Made by a program: the position numbers and the translations under genes. The notes under the pieces were generated by a model. It saw only the letters and a program-made list of their open reading frames with translations, was not told the DNA's origin and ran no database searches. Of a DNA stretch of 64,000 bases, positions 9,137 to 18,525 are shown piece after piece. Within the stretch, counting starts at the first letter, position 1, and each line of letters opens with the position of its first letter. Origin of the DNA: Paenibacillus sp. DMB5 (GTDB lineage Bacteria; Bacillota; Bacilli; Paenibacillales; Paenibacillaceae). The DNA is taken from assembly GCF_001517085.1 (NCBI RefSeq), contig NZ_LRAC01000010.1:1-64000 (forward strand), read 5' to 3'.

Positions 9137-9307
9137 GTCATTCATAAATACTTGTAAATAATTTCATTCAACATGATAGAATGCACACTCCCAAAGGTTC
9201 TCTGACAAATGAAAAAGAATAATCAGGTCCAGCCAATATGGCTGAATCCGGACACGGCGGCGGGTGAACTGATTTCGGAGGATAGTGACGGATAGAGGGA
9301 AGTTATG

Positions 9308-9333
9308 AAAAAAAGGGGGCTGAACGCCCCCTC
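9308..9333 (-). terminator. Terminator after apbE
   Basis: On the minus strand AGGGGGCG, a short loop and its complement are followed by seven T, 23 bases past the stop of the ApbE gene. The segment between this and the HAD terminator (9137-9307) holds no supported gene. Confidence 0.9.
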
Positions 9334-9355
9334 TTACTTGTACTCATATATAAGG

Positions 9356-10474
9356 TTAATCTGCAAAAGTGTAGGTCGGATCGGTCAGCTGCAGTCTGTC
9401 CCGGATACCGGATGTTGCATAGATCTTGTTGTCTTCGGTGATGAAAAAGGCTTCAACTTCTTCCGGCAGGGACTCCAGATATTTCAGGCCGTCTTCCAGA
9501 CCCATCAGGAATACACCGGTGGACAGGGCATCCGCATCTGTTGCGTTCGGACTCATAATGGTAATGCTCTTCAGCCCGTTCTGGGACGGGAAGCCGGTAC
9601 GCGGGTCCAGAATGTGGTGATAACGGACACCGTCCTGCATGAAGTAACGCTCGTATACCCCGGAAGCGTCAATAACCTCATCTGAGATTTTGATCGTGCC
9701 CAGCTGGGTGCCGCGGCTCTGGTCCGGGTCCTGCAGGCCGATATTCCACTGGGAACCGTTAGGCTTGTTGCCAAGGGCGATAATGCTGCTGCCGCCCAGG
9801 TTGATCATTGCACTGTCCAGACCCTGCTCCTTCAGATAATCGGCAATCCGGTCAGCGGCGTAGCCTTTGCCGATTCCGCCCATATCCAGCACCATGCCTT
9901 CTCTGGCGAGCTTGATGGTCTTGGCTGATTCATCAATGATAATATCCTTATAATTAATCAGGCTCTTGGCCGCATCAATGTCTGCCTGGTCAGGCACATG
10001 CTCGCCGCCTTCCCCGATCGCCCACAGGTCCACCAGCGGCCCGATCGTCGGCTCATACAGCCCGTCCATATCTTCGGCATATTTAATGGATTGCTTCACA
10101 ATATCAATGGTTTCGTCGGATACAGCTACTGCTTCCTTGCCGGCAGCCTGGTTCACGGCATACAATTCACCGTCTTCCTTGGTCCGGCTGAACTGGGTAT
10201 CCATACGCTCCAGCAGGCCCTGAATATCATCCATATTCTGCTGGGTAGCATCGTTGCCGAATATCTTGATGTTTACAACGGTATCATAGATATAAAAAGT
10301 CTGCGCCAGCGCTTTGGTGCCGCCTTCTTCGGTTACGGTTGCGCCTCCCGGGGTTTCGGTTGCAGCGGTATTGCCGCTGTCATCCCCTTTGCCACCGGCC
10401 ACAAGCCAGATTACGACAGCCGCAATAATGACCAGACCGGCCAGAATAAGCAGTAATTTTTTGTTTTTAAACAT
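9356..10474 (-). CDS. apbE: FAD:protein FMN transferase, membrane-anchored ApbE family
   Basis: Attaches FMN from FAD to a Thr or Ser of target flavoproteins, in the extracellular face of the membrane. Residues 6-26 form an N-terminal membrane anchor with no lipobox Cys; a Thr/Gly-rich linker follows; the ApbE domain runs from about 55 to 365. Conserved pieces are DMGGIGKGYAADRI, the Mg-binding HHILDPRTGFP and TDADALSTGVF. Length 372 is slightly above average because of the anchor. No partner flavoprotein (Rnf, Nqr, FMN-binding domain protein) is seen in this window. The ribosome binding site, GGTGG, is weak. Confidence 0.93.
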   Translation of the reverse strand: MFKNKKLLLILAGLVIIAAVVIWLVAGGKGDDSGNTAATETPGGATVTEEGGTKALAQTFYIYDTVVNIKIFGNDATQQNMDDIQGLLERMDTQFSRTKEDGELYAVNQAAGKEAVAVSDETIDIVKQSIKYAEDMDGLYEPTIGPLVDLWAIGEGGEHVPDQADIDAAKSLINYKDIIIDESAKTIKLAREGMVLDMGGIGKGYAADRIADYLKEQGLDSAMINLGGSSIIALGNKPNGSQWNIGLQDPDQSRGTQLGTIKISDEVIDASGVYERYFMQDGVRYHHILDPRTGFPSQNGLKSITIMSPNATDADALSTGVFLMGLEDGLKYLESLPEEVEAFFITEDNKIYATSGIRDRLQLTDPTYTFAD

Positions 10475-10640
10475 ATTCCACCATCCATAATGTAGTTTCT
10501 AGATCACATCCTTCTTATCATACCCCAGAAAGAATGGCAATGGATACTAATTTCATGACATTTTACGGATAACATCGCACTGGCTAATGGATAAACAGTT
10601 GGATATAAAAGATGAAGAATAAATAAATTTTAAATAAGGT

Positions 10641-10709
10641 GTTGTCTTCTTCCTGCTGACATGGTAAATTACATATTGACCGAATGACCGAAAAATGAAT
10701 TTAGTCAAT
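10641..10709 (+). promoter_or_regulatory. Promoter and candidate operator of the tetR-yhgE unit
   Basis: TTGTCT (10641-10646), 17 bases, TAAATT (10664-10669). Just downstream ATTGAC (10674-10679) and GTCAAT (10704-10709) form an inverted pair and the direct repeat TGACCGAATGACCGA lies inside it. This is where a TetR repressor could control its own transcription. Inferred from position. Confidence 0.45.
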
Positions 10710-10745
10710 TTCCGGTGTTTTTCCAGAAGGAAGGGAGTCCAAGTC

Positions 10746-11318
10746 ATGTCTATCGACCGCAAAGCGTTAATTCTTCAGGCGGCAACCAAGTCCTTTGTGC
10801 AGTTCGGTTATAAGGCGACCACGATGGAGCAGGTATCCAAGATTGCCAACGTCGGCAAAGGCACCATCTATACGTTCTTCAAGACCAAGGAAGAGCTGTT
10901 TGAGGAAATTCTGGACAAGGCCACCCAGGAGTTAACCTCTGTCATGAACCGGATTGCCGCCGAGGAGGACACTTTTACACATAAGCTGTTTAATCTGCTC
11001 GATTCGATCCTCGAGTTCCGCTCCGATCACGAGCTGTTCGTGAAGCTGGCCCAGGAGGTGCGTGACATCGGTACGGTGCAGGCGCTGGAAGGGGTAAAGC
11101 GGATGGAGGATTATGCGCTGGATTTTCTGCGGCAGCAGATTGAAACGGCGATCACCAGAGATGAAGTCAAGCCCTGCGATTCCAGTGTGGCTGCGTTTAT
11201 GATTCTGCGTTTATACCTGGCGCTGACAACGGAATGGAACAAAGCCCATGAGCCGCTTGATGAGACCCGGATCAAGGAGCATATGATGCTGTTTATTTCA
11301 AACGGTATTCTCAAGTAA
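10746..11318 (+). CDS. TetR family transcriptional regulator
   Basis: 190-residue repressor type. The N-terminal helix-turn-helix reads ILQAATKSFVQFGYKATTME followed by IANVGKGTIYTFFKTKEELF; the rest is an all-helical ligand and dimer domain. The ATG at 10746 is chosen because of GAAGGGAG upstream; an earlier in-frame ATG lacks a site and would add a non-conserved tail. The YhgE-type membrane gene begins 100 bases downstream. In this group of bacteria such regulators often sit before YhgE/Pip exporters, so it probably controls it. Confidence 0.9.
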   Translation: MSIDRKALILQAATKSFVQFGYKATTMEQVSKIANVGKGTIYTFFKTKEELFEEILDKATQELTSVMNRIAAEEDTFTHKLFNLLDSILEFRSDHELFVKLAQEVRDIGTVQALEGVKRMEDYALDFLRQQIETAITRDEVKPCDSSVAAFMILRLYLALTTEWNKAHEPLDETRIKEHMMLFISNGILK

Positions 11319-11418
11319 AGTTGAACATTCTAGCCTGTGAAGGGCTATTTTTTTCCTGCAATAATGAATGAGTATGAAATTTTCATACATTTACAAATAA
11401 AAGAATGAGGGTGACCCT

Positions 11419-13515
11419 GTGAGAGCCATTAATGTATTCTGGAAAGATTTAAAAATACTGCTCGGGAAACCGATGCTGCTGATTACGCTGCTTGGTGTAT
11501 CGGCACTGCCGATGCTGTACAGCGGATTCCTCGTCGAAGGCTCCTGGGACCCTTACGGAAATACAGGCAAGCTTCCTGTTGCTGTAGTCAACCTGGATAG
11601 GGGGGCGCAGTACGAGGGCAAGACGATGGATGTCGGGAATGATTTTGTGGACGAGTTAAAAACAAATACCGATTTTAACTGGAAATTTGTTGATGCAGCC
11701 GAAGCTGAAGACGGAATGGCGCACAACCGCTATTATATGACGATTACAATTCCGGCCGATTTCTCGCAAAATGCGACTACCCTGACGCAGGAGAAGCCGG
11801 TGCAGTCGGAGATTGTTTTTGAGCCGAACAGCGATTATAACTTTGTAGCCGGACAGATTGGCAACAGTGCGATGAACAAGCTGAAATCGAAGCTGTCCGC
11901 CAAAATTACCGAGGCTTATACCCGCAGCATGTATGAACAAGTGGATACGATTGCTGCCGGGCTTGGAGACGCCGGCAGCGGAGCAAGCGAGCTGCAGGAA
12001 GGCGCGGACAAGCTGACAGACGGCCTGTCCACCCTGAAAACCAACCTGAACAAGCTGTCCAGCGGCACAACAGAGCTGCAGAGCGGACTGAAGCTCCTCT
12101 ATAAAGGAGCAGGCAGCCTGAATGAAGGCACAGGCACGCTGACAGCCGGGACTGCCGACCTGGCCAGCGGCCTCAGCCAGCTCTCCAAGGCGGAGCAGCA
12201 GCTGCAGGCAGGTGCGGAGAAGTCGCAGAGCGGAGCTTCGCAGCTTGCCGCCGGGCTTGAGAGCGCCAAGGACGGCAGCAGCAAGCTGACCGCAGGGCTG
12301 ACCGCCTCCGAGGCGGCGAGCGGCCAGCTTGCCTCCGGTGCGCAGCAGGTAGCGGCGGGGCTTGAGCAGATGCTCGCAGCGACGCCGGAGCTGCAGGACA
12401 GCGAGCAGTTCCAGCAGCTGCTGGCTGCGAGCAAGCAGGTGGCCGACGGCAGCGTGCAGCTGCACAGCGGCCAGGAGCAGCTGCTGGCGGGCAGCACGCA
12501 GCTGACGGAAGCGCAGCAGCAGCTGTACGACGGCGCTGCGGCTCTGAGCAGCGGCGGAACGCAGCTGGTCACAGGCTTAAGCACATTCGGCGACAAGCTG
12601 AATGATGCGACCTCCGGCAGCAGCAGGCTGGCTGACGGTGCGGTGGCCCTGAAGCAGGGTGCTTCGCAGCTGGCTGAAGGGCTGACCAAGCTGGCCGGAG
12701 GCGTGGACGGCCTGTCGGAAGGCGCCGGCAAGCTGACGGACGGTGCAGGAGAGCTGCAGGACGGCAGCGGCAAGCTGGCCAGCGGCAGCGGTGAGCTGGC
12801 GCAGAAGCTGAATGACGCAGCCGCCGAAACGGCAAGCGTCAATTCCGGCGATGATACAGTCAGCATGTTCGCCGAACCGGTCAAGCTGGTTGAGAACACC
12901 GACCGCAAGCTGGATCACTACGGGCTGGGTATCGCCCCGTATTTCTTGTCGCTTGCGCTCTTTATGGGAGCTCTCGTGTTCACAACGGTATTCTCCCTGC
13001 GGGAATCCAGTGTGCCGGACGCTTCGCCGATGGGCCGGTTCGCCAGCCGGACGCTGATGTTCGTGATGGTCAGCGTGCTGCAGTCGCTGCTTGCCGTTGC
13101 GGTTCTCCTGTACGGCTTGAAGCTGGAGGTGCAGAGCGTGCCGCTGTTCTATCTGTTTACCCTGATCGTCAGCTTCACCTTTACCATGATTGTCCAGGCA
13201 CTGGTGACCTGGCTGGATAATCCGGGCCGCTTCCTGGCGATCGTGCTGATGATCTTCCAGCTTACGTCCAGTGCCGGAACCTTCCCGCTGGAGCTGCTTC
13301 CGCAGTGGATGCAGAAGGTTAATCCGTGGCTGCCGATGACCCACAGCATCGTCGGCTACAAAGCAATCATCGCCAGCGGCGATTACGCCCTAATGCGCGA
13401 GCAGATCATATATCTGCTGAGCTATGCCACTCTGTTCCTATGCCTGACGTTCTTCTATTTCCTGCGCCAGAACGTCAAACGGACGAAAACTCCGGCTCAA
13501 GAGCTGACAGCTTAA
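11419..13515 (+). CDS. YhgE/Pip domain membrane protein
   Basis: 698 residues. One membrane segment near residues 14-32, then a large outer region, then about five membrane segments from residue 510 to 685, which is the plan of YhgE/phage-infection-protein (an ABC-2 permease-like fold). The middle (about 185-470) is a long run of an 11-residue-like motif, L-x-x-G-A-x-x-L (for example SGASQLAAGLESAKDGSSKL), and should form a long helical stalk. The start is GTG at 11419 after GAGGGTGA. Relatives take part in export or act as phage receptor (Lactococcus Pip). Function here is unproven. Confidence 0.9.
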   Translation: MRAINVFWKDLKILLGKPMLLITLLGVSALPMLYSGFLVEGSWDPYGNTGKLPVAVVNLDRGAQYEGKTMDVGNDFVDELKTNTDFNWKFVDAAEAEDGMAHNRYYMTITIPADFSQNATTLTQEKPVQSEIVFEPNSDYNFVAGQIGNSAMNKLKSKLSAKITEAYTRSMYEQVDTIAAGLGDAGSGASELQEGADKLTDGLSTLKTNLNKLSSGTTELQSGLKLLYKGAGSLNEGTGTLTAGTADLASGLSQLSKAEQQLQAGAEKSQSGASQLAAGLESAKDGSSKLTAGLTASEAASGQLASGAQQVAAGLEQMLAATPELQDSEQFQQLLAASKQVADGSVQLHSGQEQLLAGSTQLTEAQQQLYDGAAALSSGGTQLVTGLSTFGDKLNDATSGSSRLADGAVALKQGASQLAEGLTKLAGGVDGLSEGAGKLTDGAGELQDGSGKLASGSGELAQKLNDAAAETASVNSGDDTVSMFAEPVKLVENTDRKLDHYGLGIAPYFLSLALFMGALVFTTVFSLRESSVPDASPMGRFASRTLMFVMVSVLQSLLAVAVLLYGLKLEVQSVPLFYLFTLIVSFTFTMIVQALVTWLDNPGRFLAIVLMIFQLTSSAGTFPLELLPQWMQKVNPWLPMTHSIVGYKAIIASGDYALMREQIIYLLSYATLFLCLTFFYFLRQNVKRTKTPAQELTA

Positions 13516-13525
13516 ATGAAATGAA

Positions 13526-13563
13526 AAACTCCCGCACGCCTGCTTAGGCGGTGCGGGAGTTTT
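13526..13563. terminator. Bidirectional terminator between yhgE and a glycosyltransferase gene
   Basis: ACTCCCGCAC and GTGCGGGAGT pair, with an inner CGCC/GGCG step, and T-rich stretches lie on both sides, so it can serve both converging genes. Confidence 0.85.
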
Positions 13564-13625
13564 GGTATGCGGGGCAGTGGATGGCTGCGGGCAGCGCAGC
13601 TGTGGGGGAGGAATGGTGTGTGTGG

Positions 13626-14558
13626 CTAATCCAGCATGTATTCCCTGTATTTGTTCTTTCGTGGATTGAGGACAAACCAAATGCCGCTGGCATAGCCGGA
13701 TACGGCGTTGAAATTGCGCTTCAGCGTAGACTTGCCGGTCAGATAAGTGAGCGTCCAGAGGAGGGCGGCATAATTTTTGACCGGCGCTTTGCGCAGATTA
13801 AGCAGATAGTAATGATTCACCGCAGTGGCTCTGGCTACACGCCCGGCCTTGTCGCGCGAGCTTGGCGACTCATGATGGGTGATCTTCATCTCGGGATTGA
13901 TCACAAGCTTGCCGTATTTGCTGGCCAGGTGGCACATGTAAATGTCATCGGCCACGGCATAGCTGGTCATCCAGGGATAGGGCTTCATATCCTTCAGGGC
14001 TTCCCGCTTGAACGACATATTGCAGCCGTGGAAAAAGTCGGTCTCAAAAATATTCTCCGTCTCTCCCCAGAGCAGCAGCGAGCCTGCAAGGGTACTTGCC
14101 GACAGCCTGCCCGGCGAGCCGGACATCTGACAGGTCAGCCTGCCAAGCAGCTTCCCGGATGCACTGCTGGATAATCCCTTGGCGATACCGCCGACGCCGA
14201 CAATGGACGGATCGGATGCATAGGTATCGAGCATCCGGCGGATATAGAGCGGGTCGTCCAGCTCGGCATCATCGTCGAAGCTCAGCACAATCTCGCCGTC
14301 GATCAGCCCGAGCGCTTCATAGCGGGAGAGCCAGACCCCCGGTCTGGTTTTGCGGTAATAATGAAGCTCGGCATCCGGCATCTGGGCCAGCACCTTGCGG
14401 AAATACGTAAGCACACTGTCCCCGATCTCACCGTCATCGACAATCAGCAGCTCAATGGAGACATCCTCCAGCTCGGTCTGCCTGCCGATGGATTCAATGC
14501 ACAGCGTAAGATCGCTGATCCGGTTGCGCGTGGGAATGACTATGGATACATCATGCAT
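13626..14558 (-). CDS. Glycosyltransferase family 2
   Basis: GT-A fold sugar transferase of 310 residues. The N-terminus VSIVIPTRNRISDLTLCIES is typical, LLIVDDGE follows, and the metal-binding acidic motif is in LSFDDDAELDD. The region GCNMSFKREALKD and the end VADDIYMCHLA fit the acceptor side. The ATG at 14558 (MHDVS) has GGAAGGAG upstream; the longer open frame before it does not look coding. No membrane segments are evident. Sugar donor and acceptor cannot be told; cell-surface polysaccharide is a guess. Confidence 0.88.
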   Translation of the reverse strand: MHDVSIVIPTRNRISDLTLCIESIGRQTELEDVSIELLIVDDGEIGDSVLTYFRKVLAQMPDAELHYYRKTRPGVWLSRYEALGLIDGEIVLSFDDDAELDDPLYIRRMLDTYASDPSIVGVGGIAKGLSSSASGKLLGRLTCQMSGSPGRLSASTLAGSLLLWGETENIFETDFFHGCNMSFKREALKDMKPYPWMTSYAVADDIYMCHLASKYGKLVINPEMKITHHESPSSRDKAGRVARATAVNHYYLLNLRKAPVKNYAALLWTLTYLTGKSTLKRNFNAVSGYASGIWFVLNPRKNKYREYMLD

Positions 14559-14730
14559 GCTGCTGCTCCTTCCGGGACGCTGGAACCGTCCGCTATAGTG
14601 GTTTGGGGAATCACCGGATTTTCTTGTTAATCCAAGTGTACATTCCCTCCGGGAAAGCCGTATATACCACTTTCGTGTACTTTTTTTGCGGATTTTCTGA
14701 AAATTGCAGGTGCGGACTAACATAGAGGGC

Positions 14731-14823
14731 TCAGAAAAAAGGAAAAAGGAGATCCGGCACGCTCCCGCCATAAATGAGCATTAGCAGCCCCAAGATGATG
14801 CCGGCTACTCCGGCCACGCGCAC
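14731..14823 (-). CDS. Possible 30-residue single-span membrane protein
   Basis: From a GTG at 14823 the minus strand reads about 30 residues with one strongly hydrophobic helix (VAGVAGIILGLLMLIYGG) followed by SVPDLLFPFF and a stop. The reading frame is open further upstream with the basic stretch NPRLRNIVR, so a longer gene that has lost its start is possible. The ribosome binding site is weak. The rest of the 458-base gap (14559-15017) holds nothing else I can support. Confidence 0.3.
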   Translation of the reverse strand: MRVAGVAGIILGLLMLIYGGSVPDLLFPFF

Positions 14824-15017
14824 TATATTCCTGAGCCTGGGGTTCGTATGAGCTGAGGGTGTATGGCGTAAGCCGCAGAATAGGTTTGTGTTTTTCGGTT
14901 TATAACTATATAATAGTAAGTGACATATTATTTGTTATTGAAATCATGGTGTACGTAACAGGCCGGATGCCTAAGGGTACATTAACTAAGCATGCACACT
15001 ATTAGGAGGTACTTACA

Positions 15018-15740
15018 ATGAGAATAGATGTATGGTCTGATTATGCCTGCCCCTTCTGCTACATCGGCAAAAGTCGGCTGGAGCACGCGCTGAGCCAATT
15101 CCCGGACCGCGACAAGGTGGAGGTTGTATTCCGCAGCTTCCAGCTCGACCCGACAGCACGGACGGATGAAAGCAGAGACATTCATGAAATGCTGGCCTCC
15201 AAATATGGAATGACCCGCGATAAGGCTAAAGCGATGAATGCACAGCTGGCCGAGCAGGCGCAGGGCGTCGGACTGCAGTTTAACTTTGACACGCTTGTGC
15301 CTACGAATACTTTTGACGGGCACCGTCTTAGTCATTATGCCGCTACCAAAGGAAAAGACAAAGAGCTGACCGAACGTCTGCTAAAAGCGTACTTCACCGA
15401 TTCGGTGAATATCGGCAAGCATGATGTGCTGGCTTCACTGGCTGCGGAAGTGGGCCTCGACACTGATGAGGTATCGGCAGTCCTGAACAGCGATGCCTAT
15501 ACTGCCGAAGTGAATCAGGATATTGATGCGGCCCGGCAGCTGAATGTGACCGGCGTGCCGTTCTTTGTCTTCAATAATAAGTATGCCGTATCCGGTGCAC
15601 AGCCCGGCCCGGTATTTACAGAGGTACTCGACACTGTCTGGGCGGAAGAGCAGAGCAAGCCTGCACTGCAGGTTGTCGGCCAGCCCAAATCCCAGGCTCC
15701 GGACGGCGAAGGCTGCGATGACGGCTCCTGCAGCATCTGA
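15018..15740 (+). CDS. DsbA family thioredoxin-like oxidoreductase (FrnE-like)
   Basis: 240-residue thioredoxin-fold protein without signal peptide, so cytoplasmic. The active site CPFC is at residues 11-14 and the cis-proline is in VTGVPFFV; the large helical insertion typical of DsbA/FrnE lies between. The C-terminus carries two further Cys in GEGCDDGSCSI, a feature seen in some FrnE proteins that protect against oxidants. ATG with ATTAGGAGG upstream. Likely role is disulfide exchange or isomerisation under oxidative stress. Confidence 0.92.
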   Translation: MRIDVWSDYACPFCYIGKSRLEHALSQFPDRDKVEVVFRSFQLDPTARTDESRDIHEMLASKYGMTRDKAKAMNAQLAEQAQGVGLQFNFDTLVPTNTFDGHRLSHYAATKGKDKELTERLLKAYFTDSVNIGKHDVLASLAAEVGLDTDEVSAVLNSDAYTAEVNQDIDAARQLNVTGVPFFVFNNKYAVSGAQPGPVFTEVLDTVWAEEQSKPALQVVGQPKSQAPDGEGCDDGSCSI

Positions 15741-16092
15741 TTGCTGAACCCGCAGCGGTTACTGACCCTGCTGGGTTACGGAATCTCCTGCGGATTACTG
15801 CAATCGGTCGGGGAATGCTGAATTATGGGGAGCTGACTGTTAGAATTACCAGCGTAGTTATCCTGCGCTGTGCAGTATTGTTATACCGCTGAACGCGGGT
15901 GAAACAGGAGTACTGAATAGCGTAGCTGAGCGCACTTGGCCATGTGGAGCACGCCGGACAAACTGGAGCTCCGTATTGCCACCGCATAGCTTACACAATA
16001 AAACGCCAGATCTCCGGCAAATGGAGATCTGGCGTTTTTTGTAGTAAACCCGCAGCGACCTGCAGCAAACTTCGCAGCAGCGCCCCCGGCCC
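15741..16092. other. Gap without gene
   Basis: About 350 bases between dsbA-like and oleate hydratase genes. Apart from the terminator at 16000-16041 I see no open frame with a ribosome binding site and no clear RNA structure. Confidence 0.6.
16000..16041. terminator. Bidirectional terminator
   Basis: AACGCCAGATCTCC and GGAGATCTGGCGTT form a perfect 14-base stem around GGCAAAT-like loop, with A and T tracts on either side. It can end both the dsbA-like transcript and the minus-strand oleate hydratase transcript. Confidence 0.9.
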
Positions 16093-17709
16093 CTACCTGA
16101 ACGAAGTCACGAAGCTGGCGAACAGCGTCCGCACATCGTAATGGTACTGGTGAATCGGCTCCACCGGACGGTTAATGCCAAGCAGGGTGTAGACGGCGAT
16201 CCGCGCCGCGCGCACGGAATACTCCTCGGTGAATACGACATCGTCCGGGATCTCGCAGAACTGGCTGATGAACGCCAGATTGGTGGAGCCGTCCGGCACA
16301 ACCTTCGGCCGGTCGGTGACAAGCCGCGGCATGAACTGGGAGGTGATGTACGGCATCATACACGGGATGCAGTTGGCTGTCGCCATGATCTCGTCCCGGT
16401 GTGCCTCAAAATGCAGATGGCCGATCAGCTCCTGCATAATCTCTTCCCCGGTGCAGTCGCACATTCTTTTGTTGACGAAATCGCCGACCTTGTCCGGATA
16501 CAGTCCATAGCCCCAGAATACCTTGACATGCTCCGGCTGATTGCGGAAATGCGGCTGGAAGGCCAGCACAACCGACATGAACCAGCTGGAATCCTTGAAG
16601 GTGACAAGTGCGCCTGTACCGGCCCGGTTGCGGGTGAATTTCTCCATCAGGTCAAAGAAGACGGAATCCTGAAAGGTGACGGTGAACGACTCCCACTTCG
16701 ATTCGTCCACATAGTCCGCGAACGGGGAGGGATTGCCGAGCCCGGGCTTTTTGCCGGCGATGTTCTCCCACAGCTTCCAGGAGCTGCCCTTGCCTTTCAG
16801 TTCAGGAGCTGAGGTCATCGAGCCAAGGCTTGCGCTTTCAGTCATAGAGCCGTTCGTGACAATGACGAGGTCGCCTTCTTTTACCTCAATCAGCTCCTCA
16901 ACGCCCATGCGCGTCACATTCATGCCTGTAACGGTAATGCCGTCGCCATCTTTGAACAGCAGATCCGTTACGGTACATTTCAGCGAAAAGTCCACGCCGT
17001 GCGGCTCCAGATACTTTTGCAGCGGCAGAATAATGGAATCATACTGGTTGTACGGAGTGCGGGTTACCCCCTCAAGCGTCTGAATCCGCGGAAATTCATG
17101 CATGAAGCGGAGCATGTACCGCTTGAACTCAACTGCGCTGTGCCAAGGCTGGAAGGCGAAGGTGGTCGCCCACATGTACCAGAAATTCGTCGTGAAAAAA
17201 TGCGGCCCGAACCAGTCGTTAATCCGCGCCTTGCCCATCGCTTCCTCCGGAGTAATGATCAGCTTGCCCATCGCCAGCCGGTCGGCCATATCGAAGCCCA
17301 TCGACAGCACATCCTGAACCTCGCCGCTGCGGTCAATCAGCCGGGCATTGGAATGGGTGGGGTTAGCGGTATCGAAGGCGATAATTTCCTCGCGCACAGA
17401 TTGTCCCGGATGGTCAATGGAAGGAATCGTACTCAGCAGCTCCCACAGATTCTCATACGCTTCATCGTTAAGCATCCGGCCGCCGCGGATGACATACCCC
17501 TGCTCTACGTCGCCTGCGCCGTCATTACTGCCGCCGAGAATATGCATTTCTTCAATAATGTGAATGTTCGCTCCGGGGAAATTACAGTCCCTGACCAGAT
17601 AAGCCGCACCTGCAAGGGATGCAATGCCGCCGCCTACAAAATAAACCTGCCGGTTACCGTGCTCTTTTGTCACAAAAGTCGCCTCCATAGGGTTTGATGT
17701 GCTGTTCAC
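16093..17709 (-). CDS. ohyA: Oleate hydratase (myosin-cross-reactive antigen family)
   Basis: FAD-containing enzyme adding water to the cis-9 double bond of oleate to give 10-hydroxystearate, used to detoxify free unsaturated fatty acids. The FAD-binding motif is FVGGGIASLAGAAYL near the N-terminus, followed by EEMHILGGSNDGAG and RGGRMLNDEAYENLWELL, the family signature; NFWYMWATTFAFQPWHSAVE and the end IPDDVVFTEEYSVRAARIAV are also conserved. At 538 residues it is slightly shorter than the usual 560-590. The GTG at 17709 is taken as start; an ATG a dozen codons later is possible. A TetR gene lies just upstream on the same strand. Confidence 0.93.
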   Translation of the reverse strand: MNSTSNPMEATFVTKEHGNRQVYFVGGGIASLAGAAYLVRDCNFPGANIHIIEEMHILGGSNDGAGDVEQGYVIRGGRMLNDEAYENLWELLSTIPSIDHPGQSVREEIIAFDTANPTHSNARLIDRSGEVQDVLSMGFDMADRLAMGKLIITPEEAMGKARINDWFGPHFFTTNFWYMWATTFAFQPWHSAVEFKRYMLRFMHEFPRIQTLEGVTRTPYNQYDSIILPLQKYLEPHGVDFSLKCTVTDLLFKDGDGITVTGMNVTRMGVEELIEVKEGDLVIVTNGSMTESASLGSMTSAPELKGKGSSWKLWENIAGKKPGLGNPSPFADYVDESKWESFTVTFQDSVFFDLMEKFTRNRAGTGALVTFKDSSWFMSVVLAFQPHFRNQPEHVKVFWGYGLYPDKVGDFVNKRMCDCTGEEIMQELIGHLHFEAHRDEIMATANCIPCMMPYITSQFMPRLVTDRPKVVPDGSTNLAFISQFCEIPDDVVFTEEYSVRAARIAVYTLLGINRPVEPIHQYHYDVRTLFASFVTSFR

Positions 17710-17745
17710 TTGCTGTCCCTAATGTAATCCAGGAGTGAAACAGAG

Positions 17746-17781
17746 GGTATAATCAAAACCGCCGGAGTGTCCAAAATTTGG
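17746..17781 (-). promoter_or_regulatory. Promoter of oleate hydratase with candidate operator
   Basis: On the minus strand TTGGAC (17774-17769), 17 bases, TATACC (17751-17746). The -35 box overlaps the palindrome CCAAA-A-TTTGG (17771-17781), a plausible operator for the neighbouring TetR protein. The link is inferred. Confidence 0.5.
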
Positions 17782-17885
17782 TCATTTGGCATAAAGTGTC
17801 TAGTTTTTTGACAGCAAGACCGGAAAAGGAACATGAATGTATGTAGAGAAATAACGACGGGGATATGCAAAAAAAGCCGGACAGC

Positions 17886-18461
17886 CTAAGGCCGTACCAG
17901 CTTTTTCTCGTATTTATGCAGCGCTTGAGTGAAGTTTCCTTCGATCATTACGCTGAGCTGTTCAATCATGTGCTTCGGCTGCTCCTTCATTCCGCTGCGC
18001 ATCCATTGGATAATGAGTCCTGTGAAGGCCAGAGTGTAAAAATTGGCGATAAACGCCTTGTCCTCACCGCTGACCTCCATCCCGGCCGACAGCTCCTGAA
18101 GGACACCCATAACGAGATCGCTGGTCACCTCATACAGGTACGTGTCCAGATGACTTCGGCCGAGAGAATCCAGCGTGTTGCAGCAGAAGGTTTTGTTGTT
18201 CTCAATATAGCAAAAGATTCTGTAAAAGCCGTCCGTCCAAGTGCTGTAGCTGCGGTACCGGGCAATGCTCTCCACCGCCTCTGTCTGATAAATCCAGCCG
18301 AGCAGCTCAAAAATATCCTGAAAATGATAATAAAAGGTCTGGCGGTTCAATCCGCAGTCCTCCACCAGAAGCTTGACTGTTATTTTGTTCAGCGGCGTAT
18401 GCTCCATCAGCTGCTTCAGGGAGCGGGCCAGCGCTTTTTTGGTCAGAAGGGATGTGGACAT
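17886..18461 (-). CDS. TetR/AcrR regulator, DhaS-like C-terminal type
   Basis: 191 residues. The helix-turn-helix is TPLNKITVKLLVEDCGLNRQ followed by TFYYHFQDIFELLGWIY; the C-terminal part resembles the TetR_C_8 domain found in DhaS. The ATG at 18461 is preferred since AGGTGA stands five bases before it. Its own terminator hairpin begins within the last codons (about 17867-17900, with T tract on the minus strand). Because it stands directly upstream of oleate hydratase it probably senses fatty acids or their stress; this is inference. Confidence 0.85.
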   Translation of the reverse strand: MSTSLLTKKALARSLKQLMEHTPLNKITVKLLVEDCGLNRQTFYYHFQDIFELLGWIYQTEAVESIARYRSYSTWTDGFYRIFCYIENNKTFCCNTLDSLGRSHLDTYLYEVTSDLVMGVLQELSAGMEVSGEDKAFIANFYTLAFTGLIIQWMRSGMKEQPKHMIEQLSVMIEGNFTQALHKYEKKLVRP

Positions 18462-18525
18462 TCGGGTCACCTCATCTTGGAATCCTCTGAAACAGAAGCG
18501 AATGCGGGTATGTTAAAAGCCTGCT

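Noticed and set aside
9209..9295. 28-codon frame in the gap between the HAD and apbE genes
   Set aside because: No ribosome binding site, no promoter, and no recognisable sequence.
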